Assembly (NCBI RefSeq): GCF_001029105.3
Contig: NZ_CP011807.3
Location: 3,782,001-3,846,000, forward strand
Direction of reading: 5' to 3'
DNA: 64,000 nucleotides
DNA from: Pandoraea faecigallinarum
GTDB taxonomy: Bacteria; Pseudomonadota; Gammaproteobacteria; Burkholderiales; Burkholderiaceae
The notes beneath the pieces are model-generated. The model had not been told where the DNA came from and made no database searches. It worked only from the letters and a program-made list of their open reading frames with translations. Below are positions 47,360 to 56,739 of this stretch, piece by piece. Each line of letters opens with the position of its first letter. The stretch's first letter is position 1. The position numbers and the translations under genes are program-made.

Positions 47360-49282
47360 ATGACTTTGCTCGTCCTTGCCTATCTCGGCGGGATTCTGAC
47401 GATCGTCAGCCCGTGCATCTTGCCCGTGCTGCCGTTCGTATTCTCGCGTGCCGGCCAGTCGTTTTCGCGCAGCGTGCTGCCGATGCTCGCGGGTATGGTG
47501 CTGATGTTCGCGCTCGTCGCCACGCTCGCGGCGGTAGGCGGCAACTGGGTGGTGCAGGCGAACCAGTACGGACGCTGGCTGGCGCTCGCCCTCGTTGCCA
47601 TCTTCGGCGCAACGCTGCTGTTCCCGAAGCTGGCGGAACGCCTCACGCATCCCCTCGTGTCGTTGGGCAACCGTCTGACGCAATCGGCGCAAGGCGGTAC
47701 AGCGCCGGACGGCAAGGCTACGGGCGCAGGGCCGGGCGCGTCGTTCCTGCTGGGCATTGCCACCGGTTTGCTGTGGGCGCCGTGCGCCGGCCCGATTCTC
47801 GGTCTCGTGCTCACGGGTGCGGCACTGCAAGGCGCGAGCGCCGGCACCACGCTGCTGCTGGCTGCCTACGCTGCGGGCGCCGCCACGTCGCTCGCCCTTG
47901 CACTGCTCGTCGGCGGACGCGTCTTCGCGACCATGAAGCGCTCGCTCGGCGCGGGCGAATGGATCCGCCGTGTCCTTGGCGGCCTGATGCTCGCAGGCGT
48001 CGCGGCGATTGGGCTGGGCCTGGACACCGGTGTGCTCGCCCAGCTTTCGACGGCATCGACAGGCGGCATCGAGCAACGTCTGGTGGAGCGGCTGGGCGGG
48101 CGGCAGCGTATCGGCAATATCGGCAATATCGGCACGGCGAACAGCGCGGACAGCACGACTGCCACCCGTGCCGCCAACAATAGTCATGTCGCCGATGCCG
48201 CCGCAGCTCCGGGACAAGACACGCCGGCATCTGATGCCAATCCCGGCGGCGGCCCCGCCATGGTGGCCGCAAGCCGTGCCATGGCGCGCACGGCGACCAA
48301 CGCAGTGGCAACGCTGCCCGTTGAAGGTCAGTTGCCCTCCCTCGACGGCGCAGTGCAATGGCTCAACTCGCCGCCACTCACTGCGCAGGCGCTTCGCGGC
48401 AAGGTCGTGCTCGTCGACTTCTGGACGTACTCGTGCATCAACTGCCTGCGCACGCTGCCGTACGTGAAGGCGTGGGCGGAAAAGTACCGCGACCAGGGTT
48501 TGGTCGTCATCGGTGTGCACGCCCCGGAATTCGCCTTCGAGCGCGACATCGGCAACGTCAGGAAGGCGGTGAAGGATCTGGGCGTGAACTACCCGGTCGC
48601 CATCGATAACAACTACGCCATCTGGCGCGGCTTCGACAATCGGTACTGGCCGGCGCACTACTTCGTCGACGCGCAGGGTCGCGTGCGCTACCACCACTTC
48701 GGTGAGGGCAATTACGCCGAGTCGGAGCGCGTGATCCAGCAGTTGCTGCGCGAAGCCGGCGCCAACCGGATCGCCGACGGCATTACCGAAGTGAAGGCCA
48801 GCGGCGTTCAGCAAGCCGCCGACTCGGGTGACGTGCGTTCGCCGGAAACGTACGTCGGCTACCAACGCGCCGAGCATTTCACGTCGCCGGGCGGCGTCGT
48901 GAAGGACAGGACGAACGAGTACCGGGCACCGTCGGCCCCGTCACTTAACCAGTGGGGGCTCGCCGGTGGCTGGAGGGTGGGCCCCGAACAGGCCACCGCG
49001 ACGCAAGCCGGTGCCCGCATTGTCTATCGCTTCCACGCACGCGACCTGCACCTTGTGCTCGGTCCGGCAAGCGACGGCAAACCCGTGCGGTTTCGCGTGA
49101 CGCTCGACGCTCAGGCACCGGGCGACGCACACGGCACCGATGTCGCCGCAGACGGCACCGGCATCGTGACCTCGCAGCGTCTGTATCAGTTGGTTCGTCA
49201 GACGGGCGACGTTCGCGAGCGCACCTTCAGCATCGAATTCCTCGACCCGGGGGCATCGGCGTATGCCTTTACCTTCGGCTGA
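47360..49282 (+). CDS. DipZ-like CcdA/thioredoxin fusion (electron supply to periplasm)
   Basis: 640 residues in three parts. A CcdA/DsbD-type membrane domain (1-235) has redox cysteines Cys19 (SPCILPVLPF) and Cys142 (WAPCAGPILG). A TlpA-like thioredoxin domain (about 315-470) carries WTYSCINCLRTLPYVKAW with the CINC site (359-362). The C-terminal 160 residues form a beta-rich domain (DipZ/NPCBM-like) after RVGPEQATA. The layout equals mycobacterial DipZ. It carries reducing power from cytoplasmic thioredoxin outward, here logically to exported MsrB and MsrA coded on either side. A 9-bp repeat (atcggcaat) lies in the linker at 48112-48134. Confidence 0.88.
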   Translation: MTLLVLAYLGGILTIVSPCILPVLPFVFSRAGQSFSRSVLPMLAGMVLMFALVATLAAVGGNWVVQANQYGRWLALALVAIFGATLLFPKLAERLTHPLVSLGNRLTQSAQGGTAPDGKATGAGPGASFLLGIATGLLWAPCAGPILGLVLTGAALQGASAGTTLLLAAYAAGAATSLALALLVGGRVFATMKRSLGAGEWIRRVLGGLMLAGVAAIGLGLDTGVLAQLSTASTGGIEQRLVERLGGRQRIGNIGNIGTANSADSTTATRAANNSHVADAAAAPGQDTPASDANPGGGPAMVAASRAMARTATNAVATLPVEGQLPSLDGAVQWLNSPPLTAQALRGKVVLVDFWTYSCINCLRTLPYVKAWAEKYRDQGLVVIGVHAPEFAFERDIGNVRKAVKDLGVNYPVAIDNNYAIWRGFDNRYWPAHYFVDAQGRVRYHHFGEGNYAESERVIQQLLREAGANRIADGITEVKASGVQQAADSGDVRSPETYVGYQRAEHFTSPGGVVKDRTNEYRAPSAPSLNQWGLAGGWRVGPEQATATQAGARIVYRFHARDLHLVLGPASDGKPVRFRVTLDAQAPGDAHGTDVAADGTGIVTSQRLYQLVRQTGDVRERTFSIEFLDPGASAYAFTFG

Positions 49283-49379
49283 TCGCCCCGTATGACACCG
49301 CACCACCGCACGTCGCGAAACCGGCGAGCGCCCTGACCACCGCACCACCGAGGCGTTCACCGACGCCGGGAGTTTTCAA

Positions 49380-50276
49380 ATGACCCAGTTCCAATCGAAC
49401 CCGTCGAACCCATCGCACCTGTCGCACATGACGAATCTCTCGAACGCTTCGATGCATTCGCAGCAAGCATCGACGCCCACGCCGCAGGCCTTCGCGCCCG
49501 CGGCGCCTGCGTCATCGCAGGCCAAGGCGCCTGCTTCGCCGGCCGTCGTCTCGTCACACGCGTTTTCGAACCTGCGACGCGCGCTGCTGGGCGCCGCCGC
49601 TGTCGTGGCCGGTGTCTTCGCGTGGCAAGGCGGTGCGTTCGCCTTCGGCACGGAAGACGCAGTTGTCATCGCCGCGCCAAAACTCGACGAACCATCGACC
49701 GGCGCACGCACGGAAACTGCCGTCTTCGCGGGCGGTTGCTTCTGGGGCGTGCAAGGCGTCTTCCAGCACGTGAAAGGCGTGACGAAGGCCGAGTCCGGCT
49801 ACGCGGGCGGCACTGCCCGCACGGCCGACTATGAAACGGTCGGCACAGGCTCGACCGGTCACGCCGAGTCGGTCCAGGTGACGTTCGATCCGCGGCAGGT
49901 GTCCTACGGCAAGCTGCTGCAAATCTACTTCTCGGTGGCGCATGACCCGACGCAGGTGAATCGTCAGGGCCCAGACTCGGGTACGCAATACCGCTCGGCC
50001 ATCTTCCCGATGAACGATGCGCAACGCCAGGTCGCTGCCGCCTACATCGCGCAGCTCGACGCCTCGCACGTCTACAGCAAGCCCATTGCGACGAAGGTCG
50101 AGAAGTACACCGGCTTCTATGCCGCCGAGGGCTATCACCAGGACTTTCTGACCGAACACCCGAACTATCCGTACATCGTCATCAACGATCTGCCGAAGGT
50201 GAGGAACCTCAAGCGCATCTTCCCCGCGCAGTATCGCGACACGCCGGTGCTGGTAAAGACAGCGTCGGCCAAATGA
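49380..50276 (+). CDS. msrA: Exported methionine-S-sulfoxide reductase MsrA
   Basis: 298 residues: a 110-residue N-terminal extension plus a full MsrA domain. The extension is Ser/Ala/Pro/Gln-rich and has a membrane or signal segment (LRRALLGAAAVVAGVFAWQGGAFAF, about 66-90) that is far from the N-terminus. The catalytic Cys120 is in AGGCFWG; ESGYAGG, YFSVAHDPTQVNRQGPDSGTQYRS and EGYHQDF are family marks. GGGAG precedes the ATG by 7 bases. An internal ATG (49428 or 49453) could give a normal signal peptide, so the start is provisional. Partner of MsrB for the other stereoisomer. Confidence 0.93.
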   Translation: MTQFQSNPSNPSHLSHMTNLSNASMHSQQASTPTPQAFAPAAPASSQAKAPASPAVVSSHAFSNLRRALLGAAAVVAGVFAWQGGAFAFGTEDAVVIAAPKLDEPSTGARTETAVFAGGCFWGVQGVFQHVKGVTKAESGYAGGTARTADYETVGTGSTGHAESVQVTFDPRQVSYGKLLQIYFSVAHDPTQVNRQGPDSGTQYRSAIFPMNDAQRQVAAAYIAQLDASHVYSKPIATKVEKYTGFYAAEGYHQDFLTEHPNYPYIVINDLPKVRNLKRIFPAQYRDTPVLVKTASAK

Positions 50277-50284
50277 CTCGTCGG

Positions 50285-50659
50285 CTATCGGCTTTCGGCC
50301 AGCTTGTACACGCGCAAGCGATGCCCATCCGGATCCGAGGCGACGAAGGTACGGCCGAAGTCCATCGTCGTCGGCGCCTGAAGAATCGTGATGCCCCGTG
50401 CGCTCCAGTCTTCCCACGTCGCATCGACGTGGGCGTTCGACGCGACCGGAATCACCACCTCGCTGCCGCCCGGCGGCGCAATCACCGTCGGTGCCACGGC
50501 GTAGCGCGCCCACAGCCCCAGCTTCATTCCCGACGCAAAGGCGAACAGGGCAAATCCCGGCGAGGCCTCGACCGGCTCCATGTCGAACAGCTCGGAATAG
50601 AAACCGGCGCTCTCGGGCGGGCTTGCAACGTATAAATTGATCATGTCCGGATGTGGCAT
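50285..50659 (-). CDS. VOC-family (glyoxalase-like) protein
   Basis: 124 residues forming one vicinal-oxygen-chelate domain: PDMINLYVASPPESAGFYSELF at the N-terminus and GRTFVASDPDGHRLRVYKL at the C-terminus. AGGAG lies 7 bases before the ATG. It is 139 bases downstream of a WYL regulator on the same strand, and ends 8 bases from the msrA stop. Substrate unknown; it may be a phenazine or antibiotic binding/dioxygenase-like member. Confidence 0.88.
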   Translation of the reverse strand: MPHPDMINLYVASPPESAGFYSELFDMEPVEASPGFALFAFASGMKLGLWARYAVAPTVIAPPGGSEVVIPVASNAHVDATWEDWSARGITILQAPTTMDFGRTFVASDPDGHRLRVYKLAESR

Positions 50660-50770
50660 GACTCGCTCCTGTCGTTCGTTATCGATGAAGTTTTCCCAAG
50701 GACACGCGCACCGGTCGCTCGTCTGTCGAACGCCGTCGCGCGTTGTCGTGAACGTCATCGTACGAAGAGA

Positions 50771-50791
50771 TGCTGTCAGTTTTTGTCAGCA
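50771..50791. promoter_or_regulatory. Putative operator between WYL regulator and VOC gene
   Basis: 21-base element with outer inverted arms TGCTG (50771-50775) and CAGCA (50787-50791), and an inner direct repeat TGTCAG. It lies 112 bases before the VOC gene start and 8 bases after the regulator stop, where the VOC promoter would be. Confidence 0.4.
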
Positions 50792-50798
50792 GTGGGAG

Positions 50799-51482
50799 TC
50801 AGCCTCTGCCGCTCGTCTCGCGCCACGCCTTGAGCAGCGAGCGGCGGCCCCGGGGATAGCGGGTCTCGAACACGGTCATGGCTTCGATACGGTCACAGCG
50901 AAAGCTGCGGAAATCGTCGCGCAGTTCGCACCATGCGAGGATCATCCGCACGCGATCGAAGAAGCCCAGCGCGAACGGCCAGACGACGCGCTCGGACATC
51001 CGCCCGGCCTCGTCCCGATACGAGAGACGGAGTTTGCGCTCGGCGCGAATGGCCTCGCGAATCTCGGTCAGCTCCACGACCATGGGGGGCAACGGATCGC
51101 CCGGTCCGATGAGCAGCGTGGACGCTTCAAGCGATGCGCGCAGATCCGGCGGCAGGGCCGCCGCGATCTTCGCCAGCGCGTTGGCAGCCGCATCGGCGAG
51201 CGCCCCGTCGGTGCGCCTGGCGACCCAACGCGAGCCGAGCACGATCGCTTCGATTTCCTCCTCGGAGAACATCAGCGGCGGCAGCATGAAACCCGGCTTG
51301 AGGACGTACCCCAAGCCCGGCGCTCCCTCGATATGCGCCCCCTGCGACTGCAATTCGGCGATGTCCCGATAAAGCGTGCGCAAACTCACGCCAAGCGAAG
51401 TGGCGAGCGCCGCACCCGCCACCGGATAGCGATGACGGCGCAGCAGTTGCATGAGGGAGAAAAGACGTTGTGTGCGGGACAT
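50799..51482 (-). CDS. YafY-type HTH/WYL transcriptional regulator
   Basis: 227 residues. The N-terminal HTH_11 domain is MSRTQRLFSLMQLLRRHRYPVAG followed by LATSLGVSLRTLYRDIAEL. The C-terminal WYL domain (about 125-215) has LRLSYRDEAGRMSERVVWPFALGFFDRVRMILAWCEL. An in-frame ATG at 51491 is an alternative start. Such regulators often control an adjacent VOC or hydrolase gene; the VOC gene downstream fits. Confidence 0.9.
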   Translation of the reverse strand: MSRTQRLFSLMQLLRRHRYPVAGAALATSLGVSLRTLYRDIAELQSQGAHIEGAPGLGYVLKPGFMLPPLMFSEEEIEAIVLGSRWVARRTDGALADAAANALAKIAAALPPDLRASLEASTLLIGPGDPLPPMVVELTEIREAIRAERKLRLSYRDEAGRMSERVVWPFALGFFDRVRMILAWCELRDDFRSFRCDRIEAMTVFETRYPRGRRSLLKAWRETSGRG

Positions 51483-51560
51483 GGCGCGCATTATGCGCCA
51501 TGTCCGCGTCGATGCGCGGCGCCGGCCGGCGCCGCGGCAAACTTCGCATTGACTTCCGGT

Positions 51561-52889
51561 CTACTTCTGACGCAATTGCCTGACGATCTCGGAATTCACG
51601 TCGCCCGCCTGCCCGCCGTAAGCGACGCGCAGGTAGTTGGACAACTCGGAGATCTGCGCGTCGGTGAGCCGCTTGTCGAATCCGGGCATGTCCTGCATCG
51701 CTTCGAGCCCCGGGAATTTCTGAGCTTCCACGCCATCGAGAATCGCGACGATCAGATTACGCGGGTCCTTCTGGCGCACCGTCGAATTGCCCAGCATCGA
51801 TACCGCCACGTGCGGCTTGCCGGTGCCGTCTGCCGCGTGACAGCCGGCGCACACGGCGAGGTACATGTTGCGGCCTGCCGTCAGCTTGCCCGTATCCGGA
51901 GACTGCGGCAGCGGCTTGGGCGCCGGTGGCGCATCGCCGAGCAGGTACGTCGAGAGCGAACGCAGGTCGTCGGGCGTGAGGTACTGCGTGCTCAGATGCA
52001 CCACCGGATACATCTCGCCGAATGCCGACCCTTGCGGTGCGATCCCCGTGCCGAAGAACGTTTGCAGATCCTTCACCGTCCAGCCGCGTGCGGCCAGCGC
52101 TTCGGGCGTGAGGTCGGGCGCGGCGATGCGGGCAAGCGCCGCCCCGCCGAGCGGCCTGGCCTTGTCCAGTTGCCCGAACGTTCCCCGCGGCGTGTGGCAT
52201 TCCGCGCAGTGACCGAGCGCGTTGGCGAGATAGCGTCCGCGCAGCCAGTCGGCAGACTGTCCCTTGGACGCGTCGGGCAACGTGTCCTTGAGGAACATCC
52301 AGTCCCACGCCCGCATGGCGAAGCGCATGTTGTACGGGAACGAGAGATCGTGCTTGCGATTGGCCACCGCGACGGGCTTCACCGACATCAGGTAAGCATA
52401 GAGGGCGTCGCTGTCCGCGCGCGTCATTTGCCGGTAGGACGTGTAAGGCATCGCCGGATAGAGCACCTTGCCGGGCGCCACGCCGTCATGCAGGGCGTGG
52501 TAAAAATCGTCCGCCGTCCAGCCGCCGATGCCGTTCGTCCTGTCCGGCGTGATGTTGGTACCGTAGAACGTGCCGAACGGCGACTTCAGCGGCACGCCGC
52601 CCGCGAACGGCGCGCCGTCCGCGCTCGTATGACAGGCGGCGCAGTCGGCCGCCCGGGCAAGATACTTACCGCGCGCGATGAGCTCGGCGGGTGCTGTCGG
52701 GGCGGATGCGGGCCCGTCGGCCGCCGTTGCGCTGGTTACGAGCGACGGCACCAGCGATGTTCTGGGCTTGGGCGGCTGCCCGGGTTCGGGCGGCTTGGGC
52801 GCCGTCGAGTCGTTGCAGGCGGTCACGAGCAATACGGCCGCGACACACGCCGCACGAACGCTCCATCGGGTCACGCGAGTCAGATGCAT
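51561..52889 (-). CDS. Membrane-anchored tri-haem cytochrome c (Mo hydroxylase partner)
   Basis: 442 residues. A lipobox LLVTAC (Cys25) follows a signal peptide, then a Pro/Ser/Ala spacer. Three CXXCH haem sites: CAACH (83-87), CAECH (228-232), CAGCH (347-351). This matches the cytochrome c subunit of periplasmic molybdenum hydroxylases (adh/gcd-like cytochrome fold). AGGAG lies 7 bases before the start at 52889; an ATG at 52904 overlapping the previous stop (ATGA) is also possible. Last gene of the operon, passing electrons to the respiratory chain. Confidence 0.92.
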   Translation of the reverse strand: MHLTRVTRWSVRAACVAAVLLVTACNDSTAPKPPEPGQPPKPRTSLVPSLVTSATAADGPASAPTAPAELIARGKYLARAADCAACHTSADGAPFAGGVPLKSPFGTFYGTNITPDRTNGIGGWTADDFYHALHDGVAPGKVLYPAMPYTSYRQMTRADSDALYAYLMSVKPVAVANRKHDLSFPYNMRFAMRAWDWMFLKDTLPDASKGQSADWLRGRYLANALGHCAECHTPRGTFGQLDKARPLGGAALARIAAPDLTPEALAARGWTVKDLQTFFGTGIAPQGSAFGEMYPVVHLSTQYLTPDDLRSLSTYLLGDAPPAPKPLPQSPDTGKLTAGRNMYLAVCAGCHAADGTGKPHVAVSMLGNSTVRQKDPRNLIVAILDGVEAQKFPGLEAMQDMPGFDKRLTDAQISELSNYLRVAYGGQAGDVNSEIVRQLRQK

Positions 52890-52900
52890 GGCGGCTCCTC

Positions 52901-53623
52901 TCATTTCGCATCCTTCACGCACCCCGGCGTTTTCAGAATCACGTCGCGCACCGCCTCGTAGTAGCGCACATACCCCGTGCACCGGCAGATCTGATCGTTG
53001 AGTCCTTCGGTGATCGCCGCCTCGAGATCCGCGCGTGCCACCGGCTTGCGCTTGAGCCGCTCGACGAGCACCGTCGCCGCATTCACGAACCCCGGCGTGC
53101 AATACCCGCACTGGAAGCTGAAGTGATCGAGGAACGCCTGCTGAATCGGTGCGAGCGTGACTTTGCCGTCGGCATCGCGCGTGGCATGCCCCTCCACCGT
53201 GCGCACGGTCTTGCCATCGAAATAGTTCGCGCCGGTGATACAGGTGCGTACGGTTTCGCTGCTGCCGTCGGCGTGATCGACGATCACCACGCACGCGTGG
53301 CAAATGCCTTGTCCGCAGCCCAGACGCGAGCCGGTCAGGCCCAGCGTCTCGTGAAGGAAGTCGATCATCATCAGGCCCGCGGGCACGTCCATCGGGCCGT
53401 GCGACACGCCATTGATCTTCACCGTGACGGGCAATGTCTCCCACGGCGTCTTGCCGCCCGGCGGGGCCGGGGCCGCCACGGGCGCCGTCGTGGTGCCCGG
53501 CGTGCCGGGCGCGCCTGTGGCGCCCACCGCCGTCGCCGCACTTGCGTTGTTCGTCTGTTGCGCCATCGCGCCCGACGCGCTCGCGCCCGATGCCGTCCGG
53601 GGTGCGTTCGTCGTGTCCGTCAT
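52901..53623 (-). CDS. 2Fe-2S subunit of a xanthine-dehydrogenase-family enzyme
   Basis: 240 residues: an unusual 55-residue Ala/Thr/Gly-rich N-terminus, then the two-domain iron-sulfur subunit. The plant-type cluster is held by GSRLGCGQGICHACVV and RTCITGA. The second cluster is held by QCGYCTPGFV and ICRCTGYVRY. It moves electrons from the Mo centre to the cytochrome c. The start overlaps the Mo-subunit stop by four bases (ATGA). Confidence 0.94.
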   Translation of the reverse strand: MTDTTNAPRTASGASASGAMAQQTNNASAATAVGATGAPGTPGTTTAPVAAPAPPGGKTPWETLPVTVKINGVSHGPMDVPAGLMMIDFLHETLGLTGSRLGCGQGICHACVVIVDHADGSSETVRTCITGANYFDGKTVRTVEGHATRDADGKVTLAPIQQAFLDHFSFQCGYCTPGFVNAATVLVERLKRKPVARADLEAAITEGLNDQICRCTGYVRYYEAVRDVILKTPGCVKDAK

Positions 53624-56600
53624 GCCAGTACCTCCTGGATCTTCTCCGGCGTCACCGGCAAATCCGTAAATCGATGGCCGATCGCATGCGCGAGGCCGTT
53701 CACAATCGCGCCCACCACGGGAATCATCACCACTTCGGCAATGCCCTTGGGCACATCGGTCTCGGAGATCGGCGGCAGCACTTCACCCGTTTGCGTCCAC
53801 ACGGCGACGTCCACCGCTCGTGGCAGGTGGTAGCGGTTGAAGTTCCACGTACCGTTGCCGGGACCGTCCTCGTACAGCGGCAGATACTCGTGCAACGCGT
53901 GCCCGATGCCCATCGCCAGACCGCCCTGCAACTGCCCGGAGACAAGTTGCGGCGAAATCTGATTGCCGCACTCCATGATCGAGTGGTGCGTGAGCAGTTC
54001 GACCTTGCCCGTCGCCTCATGGACGGACAATTCGACCAGCGTGCCCACGGCGCTGTAATAAGTCACGGCGGCATTGTTTCGCTGCACGGGCGGGTAGTAC
54101 ACGCGTTTGCGATCGAGCGTGCGATAGCCGGTTGCGGGCGTGGGCGCAGCCACGTGCATGCCCGGGTGGCCGGAATCGGGCGACGGCGCGCCCTTCGCAC
54201 CGTGCGAGCCGCTCGCGGCGGCTGCCGCCACGGCGGGCGATGCCGACTTCGCCGGTGCGTTGCCGCTGCGATGCGCCGTCCTGGCCGCAACCGTATGCGT
54301 GGCGGGGGCCTGTGCTGCCGCGGTTGCCGGGTTTGCACCGCCCTTGCCGAAGCGAAGCGCGATGCCGTCGACCGGCAGGCGCTGCGTCACGCCATCGCCA
54401 AGATCCCAATCGGCTTCGGCCCACTGCCAGCGATTGAACACATGCACCGTCGCGCCTGTCACCAGCCCGAGGTCGTGCGCCGTTCTGGCGAGCATGCCGA
54501 GCGGCAGTGCTTCGAGCCCGGCGGCCGTAAGCTTGCCATCGACCCAGCGCGCATCTTCGGCGCGTACCACGAGCGGTGCGGCCTGACCGCCGCCCAGGCC
54601 GCGCCGCCAGATCGAGAGCGCTGCGGGCCATAGCCCTTGCAGGAACACGAGGCGCGCCGCTTCGCGCGTACTGTGCGTGAAATAGAACGCGGAGTTCGTC
54701 GCGCTGGACGGTGACGCATAGCCCGGCGACCAACGTGGGTTGGCGGCGAGTTTGTCCTGATCGGCCTGCGACATGAGGTACGGATCGCCGCTGGTGACGA
54801 CCGGCAACTCCGGCCAGTCGGTGATGGCGATGTGCACGTCGGTCGCGGGCATGCCGAGCCATTTCGCCACGGCGACCGCCTGCGACGTGGAGGTTCCCGT
54901 GCCGATCTCCGCGGCCGTGTGATACAGCGAAATCCTGCCCGTCTCGTCGAATTCCACCCGCGCGAACGACGTCTCGGCGCCCGTGCCGAAGTCCTTCTGC
55001 ACGCACGCGAATCCCACACCGTAGCGGCGCCCCGGATGCGCGGCTTCGTACTCGGCCTTCTTCTTCGCACGCTGCGTCCACAACGGATGCGCCTTCGCGC
55101 GCGCAAGCACCTCGTCCACGCGCACCGCACCGGCCGGAATCGCGCCCTGCGTGTTCTTCATGCCCGAGCGCAAGGCGTTCTTGAGACGGAAGTCGATGGC
55201 GTCGACGCCGAGTTGCGCGGCCATCTCGTCGATCATCATTTCGGTCGCCGCCATCGACTGCAACGTGCCGTAGCCACGCGCCGAGCCCGCATCGATGGCG
55301 CGCGACGCAATCGCCACGCTCGCCAAGTCGCTTTGCGGGAAGTAATAGATCGACTGGGCGGCCGTGGCACCGACCATCGCCACCGAAGGCGAGAAGTTCA
55401 TGCGCCCGCCGCCGTTGCACTCCATGTCGGCCGCGAACGCCTGTAACATGCCCGTCTCCTTGTCCACCCCGATGCGGTAACGCATCGTGAACGCGTGGCG
55501 CTTGAGCGACGTCTGGAACTGCTCGTAACGGTCGTTCGCGAGCCGTACCGGCAAGCCGTCGCCGTACATGGCGGCCGCCAGTCCGTAGAACGGCATGTTG
55601 TAGTGATCCTTCGAGCCGTAACCGACCGTGTAGCACGGATAGACGATCAGACGCCTGACCGGCAGGCGCCCCTTCGCAGCCATCGCCGCGGCATTCTCCG
55701 CGACTTCGGATGGCGACTGCGTGGGCACGACCATGTGCAGCGTCTGCGTCGCGGCGTCGTACCAGCAGTTGGCGTTATCGGGTTCGAGTGCCGCCGTGTC
55801 GACGGACTGCGTGCGGTACTCGCGCGACATCACCAGCCAGTTCGCCGGCGGATGGGCTAGCGCATCGCCGATCTTGCCGGCGTATGCCATGCCTTGCTCG
55901 TCGAGCTTGCCGTGGTCGTTGCCGTCGGGCCAGACAGGCAGGTGCTTGCGCATCATGCTCGGGAAGATCGGCGCGTCCTTGAGACTGGAGTAGACGTCAT
56001 CGTCATAGGCCGTTTTGCCGCCCACGCGCACGTACCGGAAGCTCCCCCACGGGTCGCGCTCCAGCGGCCCCGTCACGTCGCCATAGCGAATGATTTCGTC
56101 GTGGAACTTGAGCTTGTCCTTGGCGAACCGGAAGCGGGTGAAATCGCGGTAGATCAAGATCGCGACGGCATGTCCCAGATAGGCGGGCGTCTTGCCCGTG
56201 GGCAGGAGCATGTCGTCGCCGTAGAACTCGGGAAAGGCAATGCCGTCTCGCGCCAGATCGTCGGCCGTCACGATACGGTCGGGTTGCAGGCCGTCGTCGA
56301 GACGCGAGAGATCGAAGCCGAGATAGGGCCGGTCGGCGAGCGTCGTGCGCAGCACGAACGCATGCGCCTGCTGGGCGGGCCAGCCCGGCATGTCGCGCGC
56401 GCGAACGTCGCGCGCGAATATCTTGCTGCCGATGACTTTGGCCGTGCCGTCGATGCGGAATCTGGCTTGTCCTCTGGCGGCGTTCCATGCCACCGGCGTG
56501 AGGTTCCTGTCTTCGAAGAGCGCAGCGAAGGCGCGGCTGCCCATCGGGGCGATATACACGGAAATGCCCGCAATCACCGAGGCTTTGAGAAACCCGCGTC

Positions 56601-56739
56601 GCGTCAAAGCGAAACCGGGAGACGCATCGGTGGCCTGAGCGGCGGGAGAATATTGGGATGTTGCGCAAGCGGCATCATGGCGAGCGTCATCGCTCGACAC
56701 TGCCGCTGTTGGACTGTGTTTTCTTGGCAGGCGCGGCAT
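53620..56739 (-). CDS. Mo-binding subunit of a periplasmic xanthine-dehydrogenase-family hydroxylase
   Basis: 1039 residues, much longer than the usual 730-780. A twin-arginine signal (TRRGFLKASVIAG, about 44-56) exports it folded with cofactor. It resembles isoquinoline 1-oxidoreductase / aldehyde oxidase large subunits (COG1529): ECNGGGRMNFSPSVAMVGATA, SARGYGTLQSMAATEMMIDE, AAEIGTGTSTSQAVA, and GIAEVVMIP with the likely catalytic Glu near the end. A low-complexity Ala/His/Pro/Ser insert of about 65 residues lies near 800-865. The substrate is unknown (aldehydes or N-heterocycles by family). First gene of the Mo, Fe-S, cytochrome c operon; the start has GGA 8 bases upstream. Confidence 0.9.
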   Translation of the reverse strand: MPRLPRKHSPTAAVSSDDARHDAACATSQYSPAAQATDASPGFALTRRGFLKASVIAGISVYIAPMGSRAFAALFEDRNLTPVAWNAARGQARFRIDGTAKVIGSKIFARDVRARDMPGWPAQQAHAFVLRTTLADRPYLGFDLSRLDDGLQPDRIVTADDLARDGIAFPEFYGDDMLLPTGKTPAYLGHAVAILIYRDFTRFRFAKDKLKFHDEIIRYGDVTGPLERDPWGSFRYVRVGGKTAYDDDVYSSLKDAPIFPSMMRKHLPVWPDGNDHGKLDEQGMAYAGKIGDALAHPPANWLVMSREYRTQSVDTAALEPDNANCWYDAATQTLHMVVPTQSPSEVAENAAAMAAKGRLPVRRLIVYPCYTVGYGSKDHYNMPFYGLAAAMYGDGLPVRLANDRYEQFQTSLKRHAFTMRYRIGVDKETGMLQAFAADMECNGGGRMNFSPSVAMVGATAAQSIYYFPQSDLASVAIASRAIDAGSARGYGTLQSMAATEMMIDEMAAQLGVDAIDFRLKNALRSGMKNTQGAIPAGAVRVDEVLARAKAHPLWTQRAKKKAEYEAAHPGRRYGVGFACVQKDFGTGAETSFARVEFDETGRISLYHTAAEIGTGTSTSQAVAVAKWLGMPATDVHIAITDWPELPVVTSGDPYLMSQADQDKLAANPRWSPGYASPSSATNSAFYFTHSTREAARLVFLQGLWPAALSIWRRGLGGGQAAPLVVRAEDARWVDGKLTAAGLEALPLGMLARTAHDLGLVTGATVHVFNRWQWAEADWDLGDGVTQRLPVDGIALRFGKGGANPATAAAQAPATHTVAARTAHRSGNAPAKSASPAVAAAAASGSHGAKGAPSPDSGHPGMHVAAPTPATGYRTLDRKRVYYPPVQRNNAAVTYYSAVGTLVELSVHEATGKVELLTHHSIMECGNQISPQLVSGQLQGGLAMGIGHALHEYLPLYEDGPGNGTWNFNRYHLPRAVDVAVWTQTGEVLPPISETDVPKGIAEVVMIPVVGAIVNGLAHAIGHRFTDLPVTPEKIQEVLA

